Positions 49,158 to 58,905 of a stretch of DNA of 64,000 bases are shown here, in pieces. Position 1 is the stretch's first letter. The number at the start of each line of letters is the position of its first letter. A program made the translations under genes and the position numbers. Origin of the DNA: Mobilicoccus pelagius NBRC 104925 (GTDB taxonomy: Bacteria; Actinomycetota; Actinomycetes; Actinomycetales; Dermatophilaceae); contig NZ_BAFE01000089.1 of the NCBI RefSeq assembly GCF_000247995.1, forward strand, positions 186,001 to 250,000, written 5' to 3'. The notes beneath the pieces are model-generated. The model had not been told where the DNA came from, did not search any database, and was given only the letters and a program-made list of their open reading frames with translations.

Positions 49158-50813
49158 ATGCAGACCAAGACCCGTGCCGCCCTCGTCGCCGGCCTCTCGG
49201 CCACCACGCTCCTCGCCGCCTGCGGCGGAGGCGGCGGTGGGTCGAACGGCTCCGGCGACTCCCAGACCCAGGCCTCCGGCCAGGCCGGTGGATCGATCAG
49301 CGTCCGCGGGTGCAACCCGCAGAACCCGCTCGTCCCGGCCAACACGACGGAGACCTGTGGCGGCAACGTCCTCGACGTCGTCACCGCGAAGCTCGTCGCG
49401 TACAACCCCGACACGGCGGCTCCCGAGAACGACATCGCCGAGTCGATCGAGACGAAGGACAACCAGAACTTCACCGTCAAGATCAAGCCGGGCTACAAGT
49501 TCCACGACGGCACCGAGATCAAGGCGAACAACTTCGTCGACGCCTGGAACTACGCCGCCTACGCGCCCAACGCGCAGTCCGCGGCGTACTTCATGGAGCC
49601 CATCGAGGGCTACACCGACCTCCAGCCGGCCGAGGGCGCCGACGCCTCCGCCAAGCCCAAGGCCGACAAGCTCACCGGCCTCAAGGTCGTCGACGACCAC
49701 ACGTTCACGATCAAGACGACGGAGAAGGTCTCCAACCTCCCGCTCCGCCTCGGCTACACGGCCTTCGCGCCGCTGCCCGAGTCGTTCTTCAAGGACCCCA
49801 AGGCCTACGGCGAGAAGCCCGTCGGCGCCGGCCCCTACACGGTCGAGAAGTGGGACAAGAACCAGCAGATCGTCCTCAAGAAGTTCGCCGACTACACCGG
49901 CGCCCGCCCGGGCAAGGCCGACGAGATCGTCTACCGCATCTACCAGGACAGCGAGGCGGCCTACAAGGACGTCATGGCGAACAAGCTCGACGCCACCGAC
50001 GAGATCCCCGAGTCCGCGATGATCGGCAAGCAGTACCAGTCCGACCTGCCCGAGCGCACCGCCGAGAAGGACGAGGGCCTCATCCAGACGGCCACGTTCG
50101 CGCCGGTCAAGGTCGACCCGACGATGGCCGACCCCAAGGTCCGCCAGGCCGTCTCGATGGCGATCGACCGCGACACGATCATCCAGCAGATCTTCGACGG
50201 CTCCCGCAAGCCCGCCACCGGCTGGGTCTCCCCCGTCGTCGACGGCTACAAGGCCGACCAGTGCGGCGAGTTCTGCACGTACGACCCGGCCAAGGCCAAG
50301 CAGACCTTCGACCAGGCCAAGGTCAAGCCGTCCCGCATCACGCTGAGCTACAACGGTGACGCCTCGCACAAGGCGTGGACCGAGGCCACGTGCAACTCGA
50401 TCAAGCAGGCCCTGGGCGTCGACTGCGTCGCCACCCCGGTCGTCGACTTCAAGACCTTCCGCACGCAGGTCACGAGCCGCGAGATGAAGGGCATGTTCCG
50501 CACCGGCTGGCAGATGGACTACCCGTCCATCGAGAACTTCCTCACGCCGGTCTTCGCCACGGGCGGGAGCAGCAACGACGGGGACTACAGCAACCCGAAG
50601 TTCGACGCCAAGCTCAAGGAGGCCGCGGCGGCCACCGACGCGAACCAGGCGAACACCCTCTACCAGGAGGCCGAGGCCATGCTCACCGAGCAGATGCCGG
50701 CGGTTCCGCTCTGGTACGGCCACCGCATCGTCGGCTGGTCCGAGAACGTCACCGACGTGAAGATCGACCCGTTCGGTCGCATCGACCTCACGCAGATCTC
50801 CAAGAAGGCCTGA
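49158..50813 (+). CDS. Oligopeptide ABC transporter substrate-binding lipoprotein
   Basis: Binding protein of the importer encoded just downstream. The 551 residues start with a lipoprotein signal (M-Q-T-K-T-R-A, hydrophobic part, L-A-A-C-G) followed by a Gly/Ser linker. Family-5 features include F-H-D-G-T-E-I-K, F-V-D-A-W-N, V-G-A-G-P-Y and S-M-A-I-D-R-D. A C-x3-C pair (Q-C-G-E-F-C) and another two Cys near the end may form disulfides. ATG at 49158 with AGGAGG eight bases upstream. First gene of a five-gene operon. Confidence 0.94.
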   Translation: MQTKTRAALVAGLSATTLLAACGGGGGGSNGSGDSQTQASGQAGGSISVRGCNPQNPLVPANTTETCGGNVLDVVTAKLVAYNPDTAAPENDIAESIETKDNQNFTVKIKPGYKFHDGTEIKANNFVDAWNYAAYAPNAQSAAYFMEPIEGYTDLQPAEGADASAKPKADKLTGLKVVDDHTFTIKTTEKVSNLPLRLGYTAFAPLPESFFKDPKAYGEKPVGAGPYTVEKWDKNQQIVLKKFADYTGARPGKADEIVYRIYQDSEAAYKDVMANKLDATDEIPESAMIGKQYQSDLPERTAEKDEGLIQTATFAPVKVDPTMADPKVRQAVSMAIDRDTIIQQIFDGSRKPATGWVSPVVDGYKADQCGEFCTYDPAKAKQTFDQAKVKPSRITLSYNGDASHKAWTEATCNSIKQALGVDCVATPVVDFKTFRTQVTSREMKGMFRTGWQMDYPSIENFLTPVFATGGSSNDGDYSNPKFDAKLKEAAAATDANQANTLYQEAEAMLTEQMPAVPLWYGHRIVGWSENVTDVKIDPFGRIDLTQISKKA

Positions 50814-50820
50814 CCCACCT

Positions 50821-50862
50821 CCGCGGGGGCCGCGCACCGGAACCGGAGCGCGGCCCCCGCGG
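50821..50862 (+). terminator. Hairpin between the lipoprotein and permease genes
   Basis: Perfect 15-base arms (CCGCGGGGGCCGCGC) around a 12-base loop, seven bases after the lipoprotein stop. It probably ends part of the transcripts or protects the upstream RNA, giving more binding protein than permease, a known plan for ABC importers. Confidence 0.7.
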
Positions 50863-50943
50863 CGACCCCACCCCCTCGGCCGGTGGACCCGCGCGACCCG
50901 CGACCCCGACCCGACCTCCCATCCATGCCCTCCTGGAGGTGTC

Positions 50944-51870
50944 GTGACTACCTACGTCATCCGGCGGATCCTGCAGATGGTGCCCGTCGTGCTCGGCGCG
51001 ACGTTCATCATCTTCGCCATGGTGTTCGCCCTACCGGGTGATCCCACCGCCGGCAAGTGCGGTGAGCGTCCCTGTTCCCCCGCGTTCGTCGCCCAGTACC
51101 GCGCCGAGCACAACCTCGACGACCCCCTCGTCGTCCAGTACGGCAAGTACCTCGGCAAGCTGTCGAAGGGCGACCTCGGCGTCAACTACTTCGGCAACGA
51201 CGTCGCCGAGGAGCTGCAGCAGCGGTACACCACGACCGGGAAGCTCGCCATGCTCGCCATCGCCTTCGAGATCCTCATCGGCGTCACGGCCGGTGTGCTC
51301 GCCGGTATCCGAAAAGGGAAGTTCATCGACAGCCTCGTCATGGTGAGCACCCTCGTCGTCGTGTCGATCCCGATCATCGTCATCGCCCCGATGCTTCAGT
51401 GGTGGCTCGGCATCAAGCTCAAGCTGTTCCCCGTGACGGTCCCGCAGAACGAGTCGTTCTACGACCTCATCCTCCCCGGTTTCGTCCTCGGCGCGCTCTC
51501 CCTCGCCTACGTCGCCCGCCTCACCCGGACGAACATCGTCGAGAACCTCCGCGCCGACTACGCCCGCACCGCCCGCGCGAAGGGCCTGTCGAACCGTCGG
51601 GTCATCGGCGTCCACGTCCTGCGCAACTCGCTCATCCCGGTGGTCACCTTCATCGGCGCCGACTTCGGTGCCCTTCTCGGTGGTGCGATCGTCACCGAGC
51701 GGGTCTTCAACATCAAGGGCGTCGGCAACTACATCTTCACCGGTATCAACAACCACGACGGCATCGCGGTCGTCGCGGCGGTCACCATGCTCGTCCTCGT
51801 GTTCCTCATGGTGAACCTGCTCGTCGACCTCCTCTACGGCCTGCTCGACCCGAGGATCAGCCATGACTGA
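50944..51870 (+). CDS. Oligopeptide/dipeptide ABC transporter permease (OppB/DppB type)
   Basis: A 308-residue inner-membrane permease with six hydrophobic segments. The first segment is followed by L-P-G-D-P-T; the cytoplasmic EAA-like loop R-T-A-R-A-K-G-L-S-N-R-R-V-I-G contacts the ATPases. GTG start with TGGAGG close upstream. The end overlaps the second permease by eight bases. Confidence 0.94.
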   Translation: MTTYVIRRILQMVPVVLGATFIIFAMVFALPGDPTAGKCGERPCSPAFVAQYRAEHNLDDPLVVQYGKYLGKLSKGDLGVNYFGNDVAEELQQRYTTTGKLAMLAIAFEILIGVTAGVLAGIRKGKFIDSLVMVSTLVVVSIPIIVIAPMLQWWLGIKLKLFPVTVPQNESFYDLILPGFVLGALSLAYVARLTRTNIVENLRADYARTARAKGLSNRRVIGVHVLRNSLIPVVTFIGADFGALLGGAIVTERVFNIKGVGNYIFTGINNHDGIAVVAAVTMLVLVFLMVNLLVDLLYGLLDPRISHD

Positions 51871-52879
51871 CAACACCTCCGCCGGCGAAGCCCGGCAGTA
51901 CGCGGCCGCGGAGGCGCGGCGCCGGCAGTCCGAGGCGGGTGAGGAGCTCGCCACGCGCGAGGCCCGCACCCCCGAGATGCTCCGGCTCGACGGCGGCGCC
52001 GTCGACAAGCCCCGCTCCCTCGCCTCCGACGCGTGGCGGGAGATGCGCCGGCGGCCCATGTTCTGGTTCGCACTCGCGCTCATCGTGCTCTTCATCGTCA
52101 TGGCGGTCGCTCCCGGCCTGTTCACGTCGATCGACCCGCACGAGGCGATCCTCCGCGAGGCGCGTAGCAAGCCCGGCGAGAACGGTGCGGTCTTCGGCCG
52201 AGACATCCAGGGCTACGACATCTACGCCCGCACGATCTACGGTGCACGCGCGTCGATCATGGTCGGCATCCTCACGACCATCGGCACGACGCTGCTCGGC
52301 GGCATCATCGGCATCGCCGCCGGGTTCTACGGCGGATGGTTCGACGCCCTGCTGTCCCGCGTCACCGACATGTTCTTCGCCCTGCCGATGCTCCTCGGCG
52401 GCATCATCCTCATGACGTCGGTGTTCCCGAACACCTCGGAGACCTCGTTCTTCGCCGTCGTCCTCAAGGTCGTCCTCGTGCTCACGATCTTCGGCTGGCC
52501 GCCGATCGCGCGTCTCATGCGGTCCGCCGTCCTCCAGGTCAAGCCGCAGGAGTACGTCCAGGCGGCCCGCGCCCTCGGTGCGAGCCCGTGGCGGATCATC
52601 GTGTCGCACATCCTCCCCAACGCGATGGCGCCCGTGCTCGTCGTGGCGACGATCAACCTCGGCGTCTACATCGCCGCCGAGGCGACGCTGAGCTTCCTCG
52701 GCATCGGCCTGGTCCCGCCGGCCATCTCGTGGGGCGTCGCCATCTCCGATGCGACGAAGGCGATCCGCACCCTGCCCCACATCCTGTTCTTCCCCAGCCT
52801 GTTCCTGTCGCTCACCGTGCTCGCGTTCATCCTCATGGGTGACGTCATCCGGGACGCGTTCGACCCGAAGCAGCGGTGA
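51863..52879 (+). CDS. Oligopeptide/dipeptide ABC transporter permease (OppC/DppC type)
   Basis: A 338-residue permease with a 60-residue hydrophilic N-terminus typical of OppC, then six hydrophobic segments. D-I-Q-G-Y-D-I-Y-A-R-T-I-Y-G-A-R and the EAA loop V-Q-A-A-R-A-L-G-A-S-P-W-R-I are family marks. It pairs with the OppB-type permease upstream. Confidence 0.94.
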   Translation: MTDNTSAGEARQYAAAEARRRQSEAGEELATREARTPEMLRLDGGAVDKPRSLASDAWREMRRRPMFWFALALIVLFIVMAVAPGLFTSIDPHEAILREARSKPGENGAVFGRDIQGYDIYARTIYGARASIMVGILTTIGTTLLGGIIGIAAGFYGGWFDALLSRVTDMFFALPMLLGGIILMTSVFPNTSETSFFAVVLKVVLVLTIFGWPPIARLMRSAVLQVKPQEYVQAARALGASPWRIIVSHILPNAMAPVLVVATINLGVYIAAEATLSFLGIGLVPPAISWGVAISDATKAIRTLPHILFFPSLFLSLTVLAFILMGDVIRDAFDPKQR

Positions 52880-52890
52880 GAGGAGACACC

Positions 52891-53919
52891 ATGACCACCA
52901 CCGCCCCCTCTCCCACCGGTTCGCGGTTCACCCCGACGAACGGTCGACTCCTCGACGTCGAGAACCTCCACGTCGAGTTCCACACCCGCGACGGTGTCGC
53001 CCGCGCCATCAACGGCGCGAGCTTCACCCTCGACCAGGGCGAGACCCTCGCGATCCTCGGCGAGTCCGGCTCGGGCAAGTCGGTGACCGCGCAGGCGATC
53101 ATGGGCATCCTCGACGTGCCGCCGGCAAAGATCCCCGAGGGCAGCATCCGGTACTGCGGCACCGAGCTCCTCACGATGAACGAGAACGAGCGACGCAAGG
53201 TGCGCGGTCCGGAGATCTCCATGATCTTCCAGGACGCCCTGAGCTCCCTCAACCCCGTCTTCCCCGTGGGGTGGCAGATCGCGGAGATGTTCCGCAAGCA
53301 CCGCGGCATGAACAAGTCGGACAGCCTCGACCAGGCCGTGCGACTCATGGAGCGGGTCAAGATCCCGGCCGCCAGGGAGCGCGTCAAGGCGTTTCCGCAC
53401 CAGTTCTCCGGCGGTATGCGTCAGCGCATCATGATCGCGATGGCGATCGCGCTCGACCCGGCGGTCCTCATCGCCGACGAGCCGACGACGGCCCTCGACG
53501 TCACCGTCCAGGCGCAGATCATGCAGCTCCTCGCCGACCTGCAGGAGGAGCGCAAGATGGGGCTCATCCTGATCACGCACGACCTCGGTGTCGTTGCGGA
53601 CGTGGCCGACCGCATCGCGGTGATGTACTGCGGCCGCATCATGGAGCGGGCCGACGTCGAACCGCTGTACGCCCGCCCGGCGCATCCGTACACGTTGGGG
53701 CTGCTCGAATCGATCCCCCGTCTCGATCAGAAGGGCCAGGAGCTCGCCGCCATCGGTGGCCTGCCGCCGAACCTCCTCTCGATCCCGTCAGGGTGCGAGT
53801 TCAACCCGCGCTGCCGGTTCCGGCAGGACCGCTGCCTGCAGGAACGCCCCGCGCTGCGGCAGGTCGCACCCGGCCGCCTGTCCGCCTGCCACTTCGCCGA
53901 GGAGGTCTACGGTGCCTGA
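52891..53919 (+). CDS. Oligopeptide ABC transporter ATPase (OppD/DppD type)
   Basis: A 342-residue ATPase with Walker A G-E-S-G-S-G-K-S, signature F-S-G-G-M-R-Q-R and Walker B with A-D-E-P-T-T-A-L-D. The C-terminal end has the Cys-rich iron-sulfur-like segment of the family, [10 protein letters not shown] and C-L-Q-E. ATG at 52891, with AGAGGAGA six bases before it; the frame opens slightly earlier at a GTG that overlaps the permease stop. Confidence 0.95.
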   Translation: MTTTAPSPTGSRFTPTNGRLLDVENLHVEFHTRDGVARAINGASFTLDQGETLAILGESGSGKSVTAQAIMGILDVPPAKIPEGSIRYCGTELLTMNENERRKVRGPEISMIFQDALSSLNPVFPVGWQIAEMFRKHRGMNKSDSLDQAVRLMERVKIPAARERVKAFPHQFSGGMRQRIMIAMAIALDPAVLIADEPTTALDVTVQAQIMQLLADLQEERKMGLILITHDLGVVADVADRIAVMYCGRIMERADVEPLYARPAHPYTLGLLESIPRLDQKGQELAAIGGLPPNLLSIPSGCEFNPRCRFRQDRCLQERPALRQVAPGRLSACHFAEEVYGA

Positions 53920-55186
53920 GACCATGACGAGACGGAACGACCCCACCACGGCGGAGGTCATCCTCGAGGCCAGTGACCTCGTCAAGCACTACCCCATCAA
54001 GACCGGTGTGCTCCGTCGTACGACGGGTCACGTCAAGGCCGTCGACGGGGTGAGCTTCGAACTCCACAAGGGCGAGACGCTCGGCATCGTCGGCGAGTCC
54101 GGCTGTGGCAAGTCGACCCTCGGCCGCCTCCTCATGCGGCTCGAGGAGCCGACCTCGGGCACCGTGGAGTTCCAGGGCACCGACATGTACGCGAAGTCAG
54201 GCTCGGCGATGCGCAAGCTGCGTCGCGACATCCAGATCGTGTTCCAGGACCCGTACACCTCGCTCAACCCGCGCAAGACGGTCGGCGACATCATCGGGGA
54301 GCCGTTCGACATCCATCCCGACGTCGTCCCCAAGAACGGGCGTCGCGCGGCGGTGCAGGAGCTCCTCGAACTCGTCGGTCTCAACCCCGAGCACATCAAC
54401 CGCTACCCCCACCAGTTCTCCGGTGGCCAGCGGCAGCGAATCGGCATCGCCCGCGGTATCGCCCTCCGGCCCAAGGTCCTCGTGTGCGACGAGCCGGTGT
54501 CGGCACTCGACGTCTCGGTGCAGGCGCAGGTCGTCAACCTCATGGAGAAGCTGCAGGACGAGCTCGGCCTGAGTTACATCTTCATCGCGCACGACCTCTC
54601 GGTCGTCCGGCACATCTCAGACCGCGTCGGCGTCATGTACCTCGGCAAGATGGTCGAACTCGGTACCGAGGACGAGATCTACGAGCGCACGACGAACCCG
54701 TACACGCAGGCGTTGCTCTCGGCGGTGCCGGTGCCCGACCCGACGTTGCGCGGCAAGCGGCAGCAGATCGTCCTCACCGGCGACGTGCCCTCCCCCGCCG
54801 ACCCGCCGTCGGGCTGCCGGTTCCACACCCGGTGCTGGAAGGCGCAGGAGAAGTGCACGGTGGACGAGCCGCAGCTCGTCGACCGCCCGGACGGCGCCGG
54901 CGGCCACCGCAGCGCGTGCCACTATGCCGAGGTGCGCCAGGTCGTCCCGGTCGCGGACGACACGCCTGACGCGGGTGGGCCCGGCTCCACCGCGACGGGA
55001 TCCGTCGACGGGGGCATTGGCGCCGCGGCGGCCTCGGTCGTCGAGACGGTGCGCGACGCGGCCGCCGACCTCAAGGACCGGGTCACCGGTTCCTCGGACG
55101 GCCCCGACCCGCGCGCGCCCGAGGCGCAGGAGGCGTTCCACCTCCCCGAGCCCGGTCTCGACCGCACCGACCCCACGGGTCGCTGA
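53912..55186 (+). CDS. Oligopeptide ABC transporter ATPase (OppF/DppF type) with C-terminal extension
   Basis: Second ATPase of the importer. Walker A G-E-S-G-C-G-K-S, signature F-S-G-G-Q-R-Q-R and Walker [10 protein letters not shown]; the Cys-rich end C-R-F-H-T-R-C-W-K and C-H-Y-A-E is present. About 90 residues beyond the normal end form a Gly/Asp/Pro-rich tail with one likely amphipathic helix ([15 protein letters not shown]). GTG at 53912 with GGAGG six bases upstream, overlapping the OppD-type gene; 424 residues. Confidence 0.94.
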   Translation: MPETMTRRNDPTTAEVILEASDLVKHYPIKTGVLRRTTGHVKAVDGVSFELHKGETLGIVGESGCGKSTLGRLLMRLEEPTSGTVEFQGTDMYAKSGSAMRKLRRDIQIVFQDPYTSLNPRKTVGDIIGEPFDIHPDVVPKNGRRAAVQELLELVGLNPEHINRYPHQFSGGQRQRIGIARGIALRPKVLVCDEPVSALDVSVQAQVVNLMEKLQDELGLSYIFIAHDLSVVRHISDRVGVMYLGKMVELGTEDEIYERTTNPYTQALLSAVPVPDPTLRGKRQQIVLTGDVPSPADPPSGCRFHTRCWKAQEKCTVDEPQLVDRPDGAGGHRSACHYAEVRQVVPVADDTPDAGGPGSTATGSVDGGIGAAAASVVETVRDAAADLKDRVTGSSDGPDPRAPEAQEAFHLPEPGLDRTDPTGR

Positions 55187-55194
55187 CCCCCCTA

Positions 55195-55240
55195 CCTCGC
55201 CCCGGGGCGCCCTCGTCGGAAGGGCGCACCCGGGGTGAGG
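55195..55240 (+). terminator. Terminator after the opp operon
   Basis: Long stem (about 18 pairs with one mismatch and one bulge) around CGTCGGA, nine bases after the operon end. Confidence 0.7.
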
Positions 55241-55478
55241 CCGTCCTCCCGAGGTCGTCCGCACCTCGTCGGGCGGACACGTCCCCCTGCGCACGGCGTA
55301 GAACCGGAACCTCTCCGGTGGGCGTGCCCGCCCGTCGTCGTGTCCGGCCTTCGTCGTGGTCACGCCCCGTCGCGACGGCCTCGTCGCGTCCGAGCCCGGC
55401 GGCGGCCCGGGAGACGCCTTCCCCGGCGGAGTGGGAAAAACCCGGGCCGGGTGGGGCGTGCTCCTGTACACAGGACTC

Positions 55479-58400
55479 ATGACCCAGGGTTATCTGCGCT
55501 ATCCGCATCTGCACGGTGACGACCTCGTGGCGGTCGCCGACGACGATCTGTGGCTCGTCCCGGTCGCCGGTGGCCGGGCATCGCGCCTCACGGCGGACCG
55601 GCAGCCGTGCGCGCATCCGTTCTTCTCCCCGGACGGCACGCGCATCGCGTACGCGAGCCTCCGCGACGGCGACTGGGAGGTGTTCGTCCTCGACCGGGGG
55701 GCGGGCACGGTGGAGCGCCTCACGTGGTGGGGACGTCCCGGCACCCGGGTGCGTGGCTGGGTCGACGAGACGCACGTGCTCGTCGCCTCCGACCACGAGG
55801 AGCCGTTCTCCCAGCGTCGGCGGTTGTTCTCCGTCGGCCTCGACGGGAGCGTGACGCGGCTGCCGTACGGCCACGCGATGTCACTCGCCGTCGCCGACGA
55901 CGGCAGCGAGGCGGTCACCTCCCCCAACAACCGCGACGCGGCGATGTGGAAGCGCTACCGCGGCGGCACCGCGCCCATGATGTGGCTGCGGCCCTCCCCC
56001 GACGCGGAGTGGGCGCGCGTGCTCCCCGACGAGGAGGCCGGTCTGTGGTCGCCGGTGTTCGTCGGTGACCGCCTCGTGTTCACGAGCGACCTCGGGGCGT
56101 CGTTCCCCGACCACGCCGACGAGCAGGCTCAGGTGTGGTCGGTCGACCGCTCGGGCGACGACCTGCGGCAGCACACGCGGCACACCGTCGCGCAGGGGTA
56201 CGTCCGCGACACGACGACCGACGGCACGCGCCTCGCCTACCACGCACGCGGGCACCTCTACGTCATGGACTCCCTCGACGCGCAGCCCCGACGCGTGGAG
56301 GTCGACCTCGGCCCGCTGCCGCGTCCGCGCCGCACGATCACCGCCGCAGACCGCCTCCACGCGCTGCGGCCCGACGAGTCGGCCACCGGCTCGGTCGCGG
56401 AGTGGTACGGGCAGGCGTGGTGGCTCACCCACCGCGGCGGCCCCGCCCGGCACCTCCTCGGCGACGACGCGACGCGGGTGCGCGCGGCCCACGTCGCGGG
56501 CGGTCGGGTCGTCGCGGCGACGGACGCCGGCGGTGAGGACGCACTCGTCCTCACCGGTGTCGCGGGCGAGTTCGGGGAGGACGGCGCGGAGCCCCGCCGC
56601 CTCGCCGCCGGGCAGCTCGGACGGGTGCTTCACCTCGCCCTCACGCCCGATGCCGCCACCGCGGCCGTCGCCTCCCACGACGGGCACGTCCGCCTCGTCG
56701 ACCTCGAGCAGGGGTCGGTGCGGGAGGTGGGGCACTCCGAACACGGCGAGGTGGAGGGTCTCACCTTCTCCCCCGACGGTCGTTACCTCGTGTGGGCGCA
56801 GCCGGAACACACCGAGGGGCAGCGGCGGCTCGTCCTCGTCGACACGACGGCGGAGTCCCCGAGTGCCCGGGTGCTCACCTCGGGCCGGTTCGACGACCAC
56901 TCCCCCGTGTTCACCCACGACGGCACGCACCTCGTGTTCCTCTCGGCCCGCACGCTCGACCCGCACTACTCCGCGTTCGGGTTCGACCTCGCGTTCGCCG
57001 ACGCGACCCGTCCGTGGCTCGTGCCGCTCGCCGCGGACACCTCCGCCCCGTTCGGGCCCACCGCGGACGGTCGGCCGCTCGACGACGCCACGAAGTCCGA
57101 GGACAAGGCGGACACGGGCGAGGGCGCGAAGGACAGCGGCGAGGAGACGCCCGCGGTGCGGTGCCCCGACATCGACGTGGACTCCTTCGAGGACCGCATC
57201 GTCGCGTTCCCCGTGGCCTCGGGCACCCTGTCGGGCCTCGCGGCGGCGAAGGACGGCGTCCTGTGGATCCGGCACGCGAACCGCGGAGAGCTCGGCGCTT
57301 CCCGCGACGGCGTCGAGGACACTCCGCGCGACCGGCTCGAACGCTACGACCTGCGCACCCGCAGTCTCACGACGCTCTGCGACGTCGTCTCGTTCGAGGT
57401 GAGCGGCGACGGGACCGCGATCGTCGTGCGCGACGAGGAGCAGGCCGTCGTCGGCCCCGCCACCGAGAAGGTCGACGACGACAGCGACCGACTCGTCACC
57501 GTGGACACGAAGCGGCTGCGTCGGGACGTCGACCTGCGCACCTCGTGGCGGGCGATGTTCGAGGACAACGGCCGCCTCATGCGCGAGCACTACTGGCGCG
57601 AGGACATGAACGGTGTCGACTGGGATGCCGTCCTCGAGCGCTACCGCGAGACCCTCGACCGGCTCGGCTCCCACGACGACCTCGTCGACGTGCTCTGGGA
57701 GGTCGTGGGCGAGCTCGACACCTCCCACGCCTACGTCACCCCGCCGCGGGGTGAGGCGGAGGACGCCGTCGCCCACCTCGGCGTCGACGTCGACCGCGAC
57801 GAAGACGGTGTCGTCGTCGTGCGCCACATCCTGCCCGGCGAGGCCTCCGACCCGACCGCCCGCTCCCCGCTACGGGCCGCGGGCGTCGACGCACGGGAGG
57901 GCGACCGCATCCTCGCGGTCGACGGACGCCCCACCGCGGGCACCGCTCTCGGTGCTCTGCTCACGGGCCGTGCGGGCACGCCCACCGAGCTCACCCTCGA
58001 ACGCGCGGGGCGCCGCCGCCGGGTCGCGGTCGTGCCGATCGCCGACGAGGAGGCTCTGCGCTACCAGGCATGGGTCGCGAGCCGCCGCGCGTACGTCGCG
58101 GAGAAGTCCGGCGGGCGGCTCGGGTACGTCCACGTGCCCGACATGGTGAGCCGGGGATGGGCCCAGTTCCATCGCGGCCTCGACGAGGCGACGTCCAAGG
58201 AGGGGCTCGTCGCCGACATGCGGTATAACCGCGGCGGCCACACCTCCGAACTCGTCATCGAGCGACTCATGCGCCGCGTCGTCGGATGGGGCTCGATGCG
58301 GCATGGTCAGCGAACGACCTACCCCGTGCAGGCGCCCCGCGGCCCGGTCGCGTTCCTCGCGAACCGGTGGTCGGGTTCGGACGGCGACATCGTCAACGCC

Positions 58401-58730
58401 GTCGCCCGCATCCACGGCATCGGCCCGGTCATCGGTGAGCGCACGTGGGGCGGCGTCATCGGCATCGACGGACGTTTCGACCTCGTCGACGGCACCGACG
58501 TCACCCAGCCGCGTTACGCACTGTGGTTCGAGAAGTTCGGGTGGGGCGTGGAGAACCACGGCGTCGACCCCGACATCGAGGTCGTGTTCTCCCCCGCCGA
58601 CGGCGAGGACGAGCTCACCGCCGATCCCCAGCTCGACCGCGCGATCGAGGAACTTCTCGGCCGCCTCGAGGAGACCCCGGCGTCCACCCCGCCGCCGTTC
58701 CCCGAGCCGCGCCGGACGCATGGAGCCTGA
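55479..58730 (+). CDS. Tricorn-type protease homologue
   Basis: Large peptidase of the Tricorn family (S41), which cuts the short peptides left by other proteases. The 1083-residue protein has an N-terminal beta-propeller region with repeated F-S-P-D-G and Y-L-V-W-A type motifs, a charged insert (about 530-570), a helical region with the catalytic-type His750 in T-S-H-A-Y-V, a PDZ domain, and the S41 core with Ser965 or Ser967 in W-S-G-S-D-G-D and the Asn-His-Gly-Val-Asp-Pro-Asp end. ATG at 55479 was chosen since the protein matches from M-T-Q-G-Y-L-R-Y-P. It follows the peptide importer, so imported peptides may be its substrates. It probably works in the cytoplasm; no signal peptide is visible. 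Confidence 0.9.
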   Translation: MTQGYLRYPHLHGDDLVAVADDDLWLVPVAGGRASRLTADRQPCAHPFFSPDGTRIAYASLRDGDWEVFVLDRGAGTVERLTWWGRPGTRVRGWVDETHVLVASDHEEPFSQRRRLFSVGLDGSVTRLPYGHAMSLAVADDGSEAVTSPNNRDAAMWKRYRGGTAPMMWLRPSPDAEWARVLPDEEAGLWSPVFVGDRLVFTSDLGASFPDHADEQAQVWSVDRSGDDLRQHTRHTVAQGYVRDTTTDGTRLAYHARGHLYVMDSLDAQPRRVEVDLGPLPRPRRTITAADRLHALRPDESATGSVAEWYGQAWWLTHRGGPARHLLGDDATRVRAAHVAGGRVVAATDAGGEDALVLTGVAGEFGEDGAEPRRLAAGQLGRVLHLALTPDAATAAVASHDGHVRLVDLEQGSVREVGHSEHGEVEGLTFSPDGRYLVWAQPEHTEGQRRLVLVDTTAESPSARVLTSGRFDDHSPVFTHDGTHLVFLSARTLDPHYSAFGFDLAFADATRPWLVPLAADTSAPFGPTADGRPLDDATKSEDKADTGEGAKDSGEETPAVRCPDIDVDSFEDRIVAFPVASGTLSGLAAAKDGVLWIRHANRGELGASRDGVEDTPRDRLERYDLRTRSLTTLCDVVSFEVSGDGTAIVVRDEEQAVVGPATEKVDDDSDRLVTVDTKRLRRDVDLRTSWRAMFEDNGRLMREHYWREDMNGVDWDAVLERYRETLDRLGSHDDLVDVLWEVVGELDTSHAYVTPPRGEAEDAVAHLGVDVDRDEDGVVVVRHILPGEASDPTARSPLRAAGVDAREGDRILAVDGRPTAGTALGALLTGRAGTPTELTLERAGRRRRVAVVPIADEEALRYQAWVASRRAYVAEKSGGRLGYVHVPDMVSRGWAQFHRGLDEATSKEGLVADMRYNRGGHTSELVIERLMRRVVGWGSMRHGQRTTYPVQAPRGPVAFLANRWSGSDGDIVNAVARIHGIGPVIGERTWGGVIGIDGRFDLVDGTDVTQPRYALWFEKFGWGVENHGVDPDIEVVFSPADGEDELTADPQLDRAIEELLGRLEETPASTPPPFPEPRRTHGA

Positions 58731-58861
58731 CCTCCACGACGACCACGGAGCTGCGAGGAGGCCCGGCCGGCACGTTCGTCGACCACCACCGATCCCTGCG
58801 CACAGACCCCCGGCAATCCCTTCCCACGCTGCGATGACGTCATCCGTTCTCGAGGGGCGGG

Positions 58862-58888
58862 GGTGGTGCCGGTGGTGCCGGTGGTGCC
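58862..58888. repeat. Three tandem copies of GGTGGTGCC
   Basis: Nine-base unit repeated three times in the short gap between the Tricorn-like gene and rarA. Possibly length-variable; no coding role. Confidence 0.6.
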
Positions 58889-58905
58889 GGGCGCGTTAGG
58901 GCTGC

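Noticed and set aside
58862-58888. CRISPR-like repeat
   Set aside because: Nine-base direct tandem copies with no spacers; a simple repeat only.
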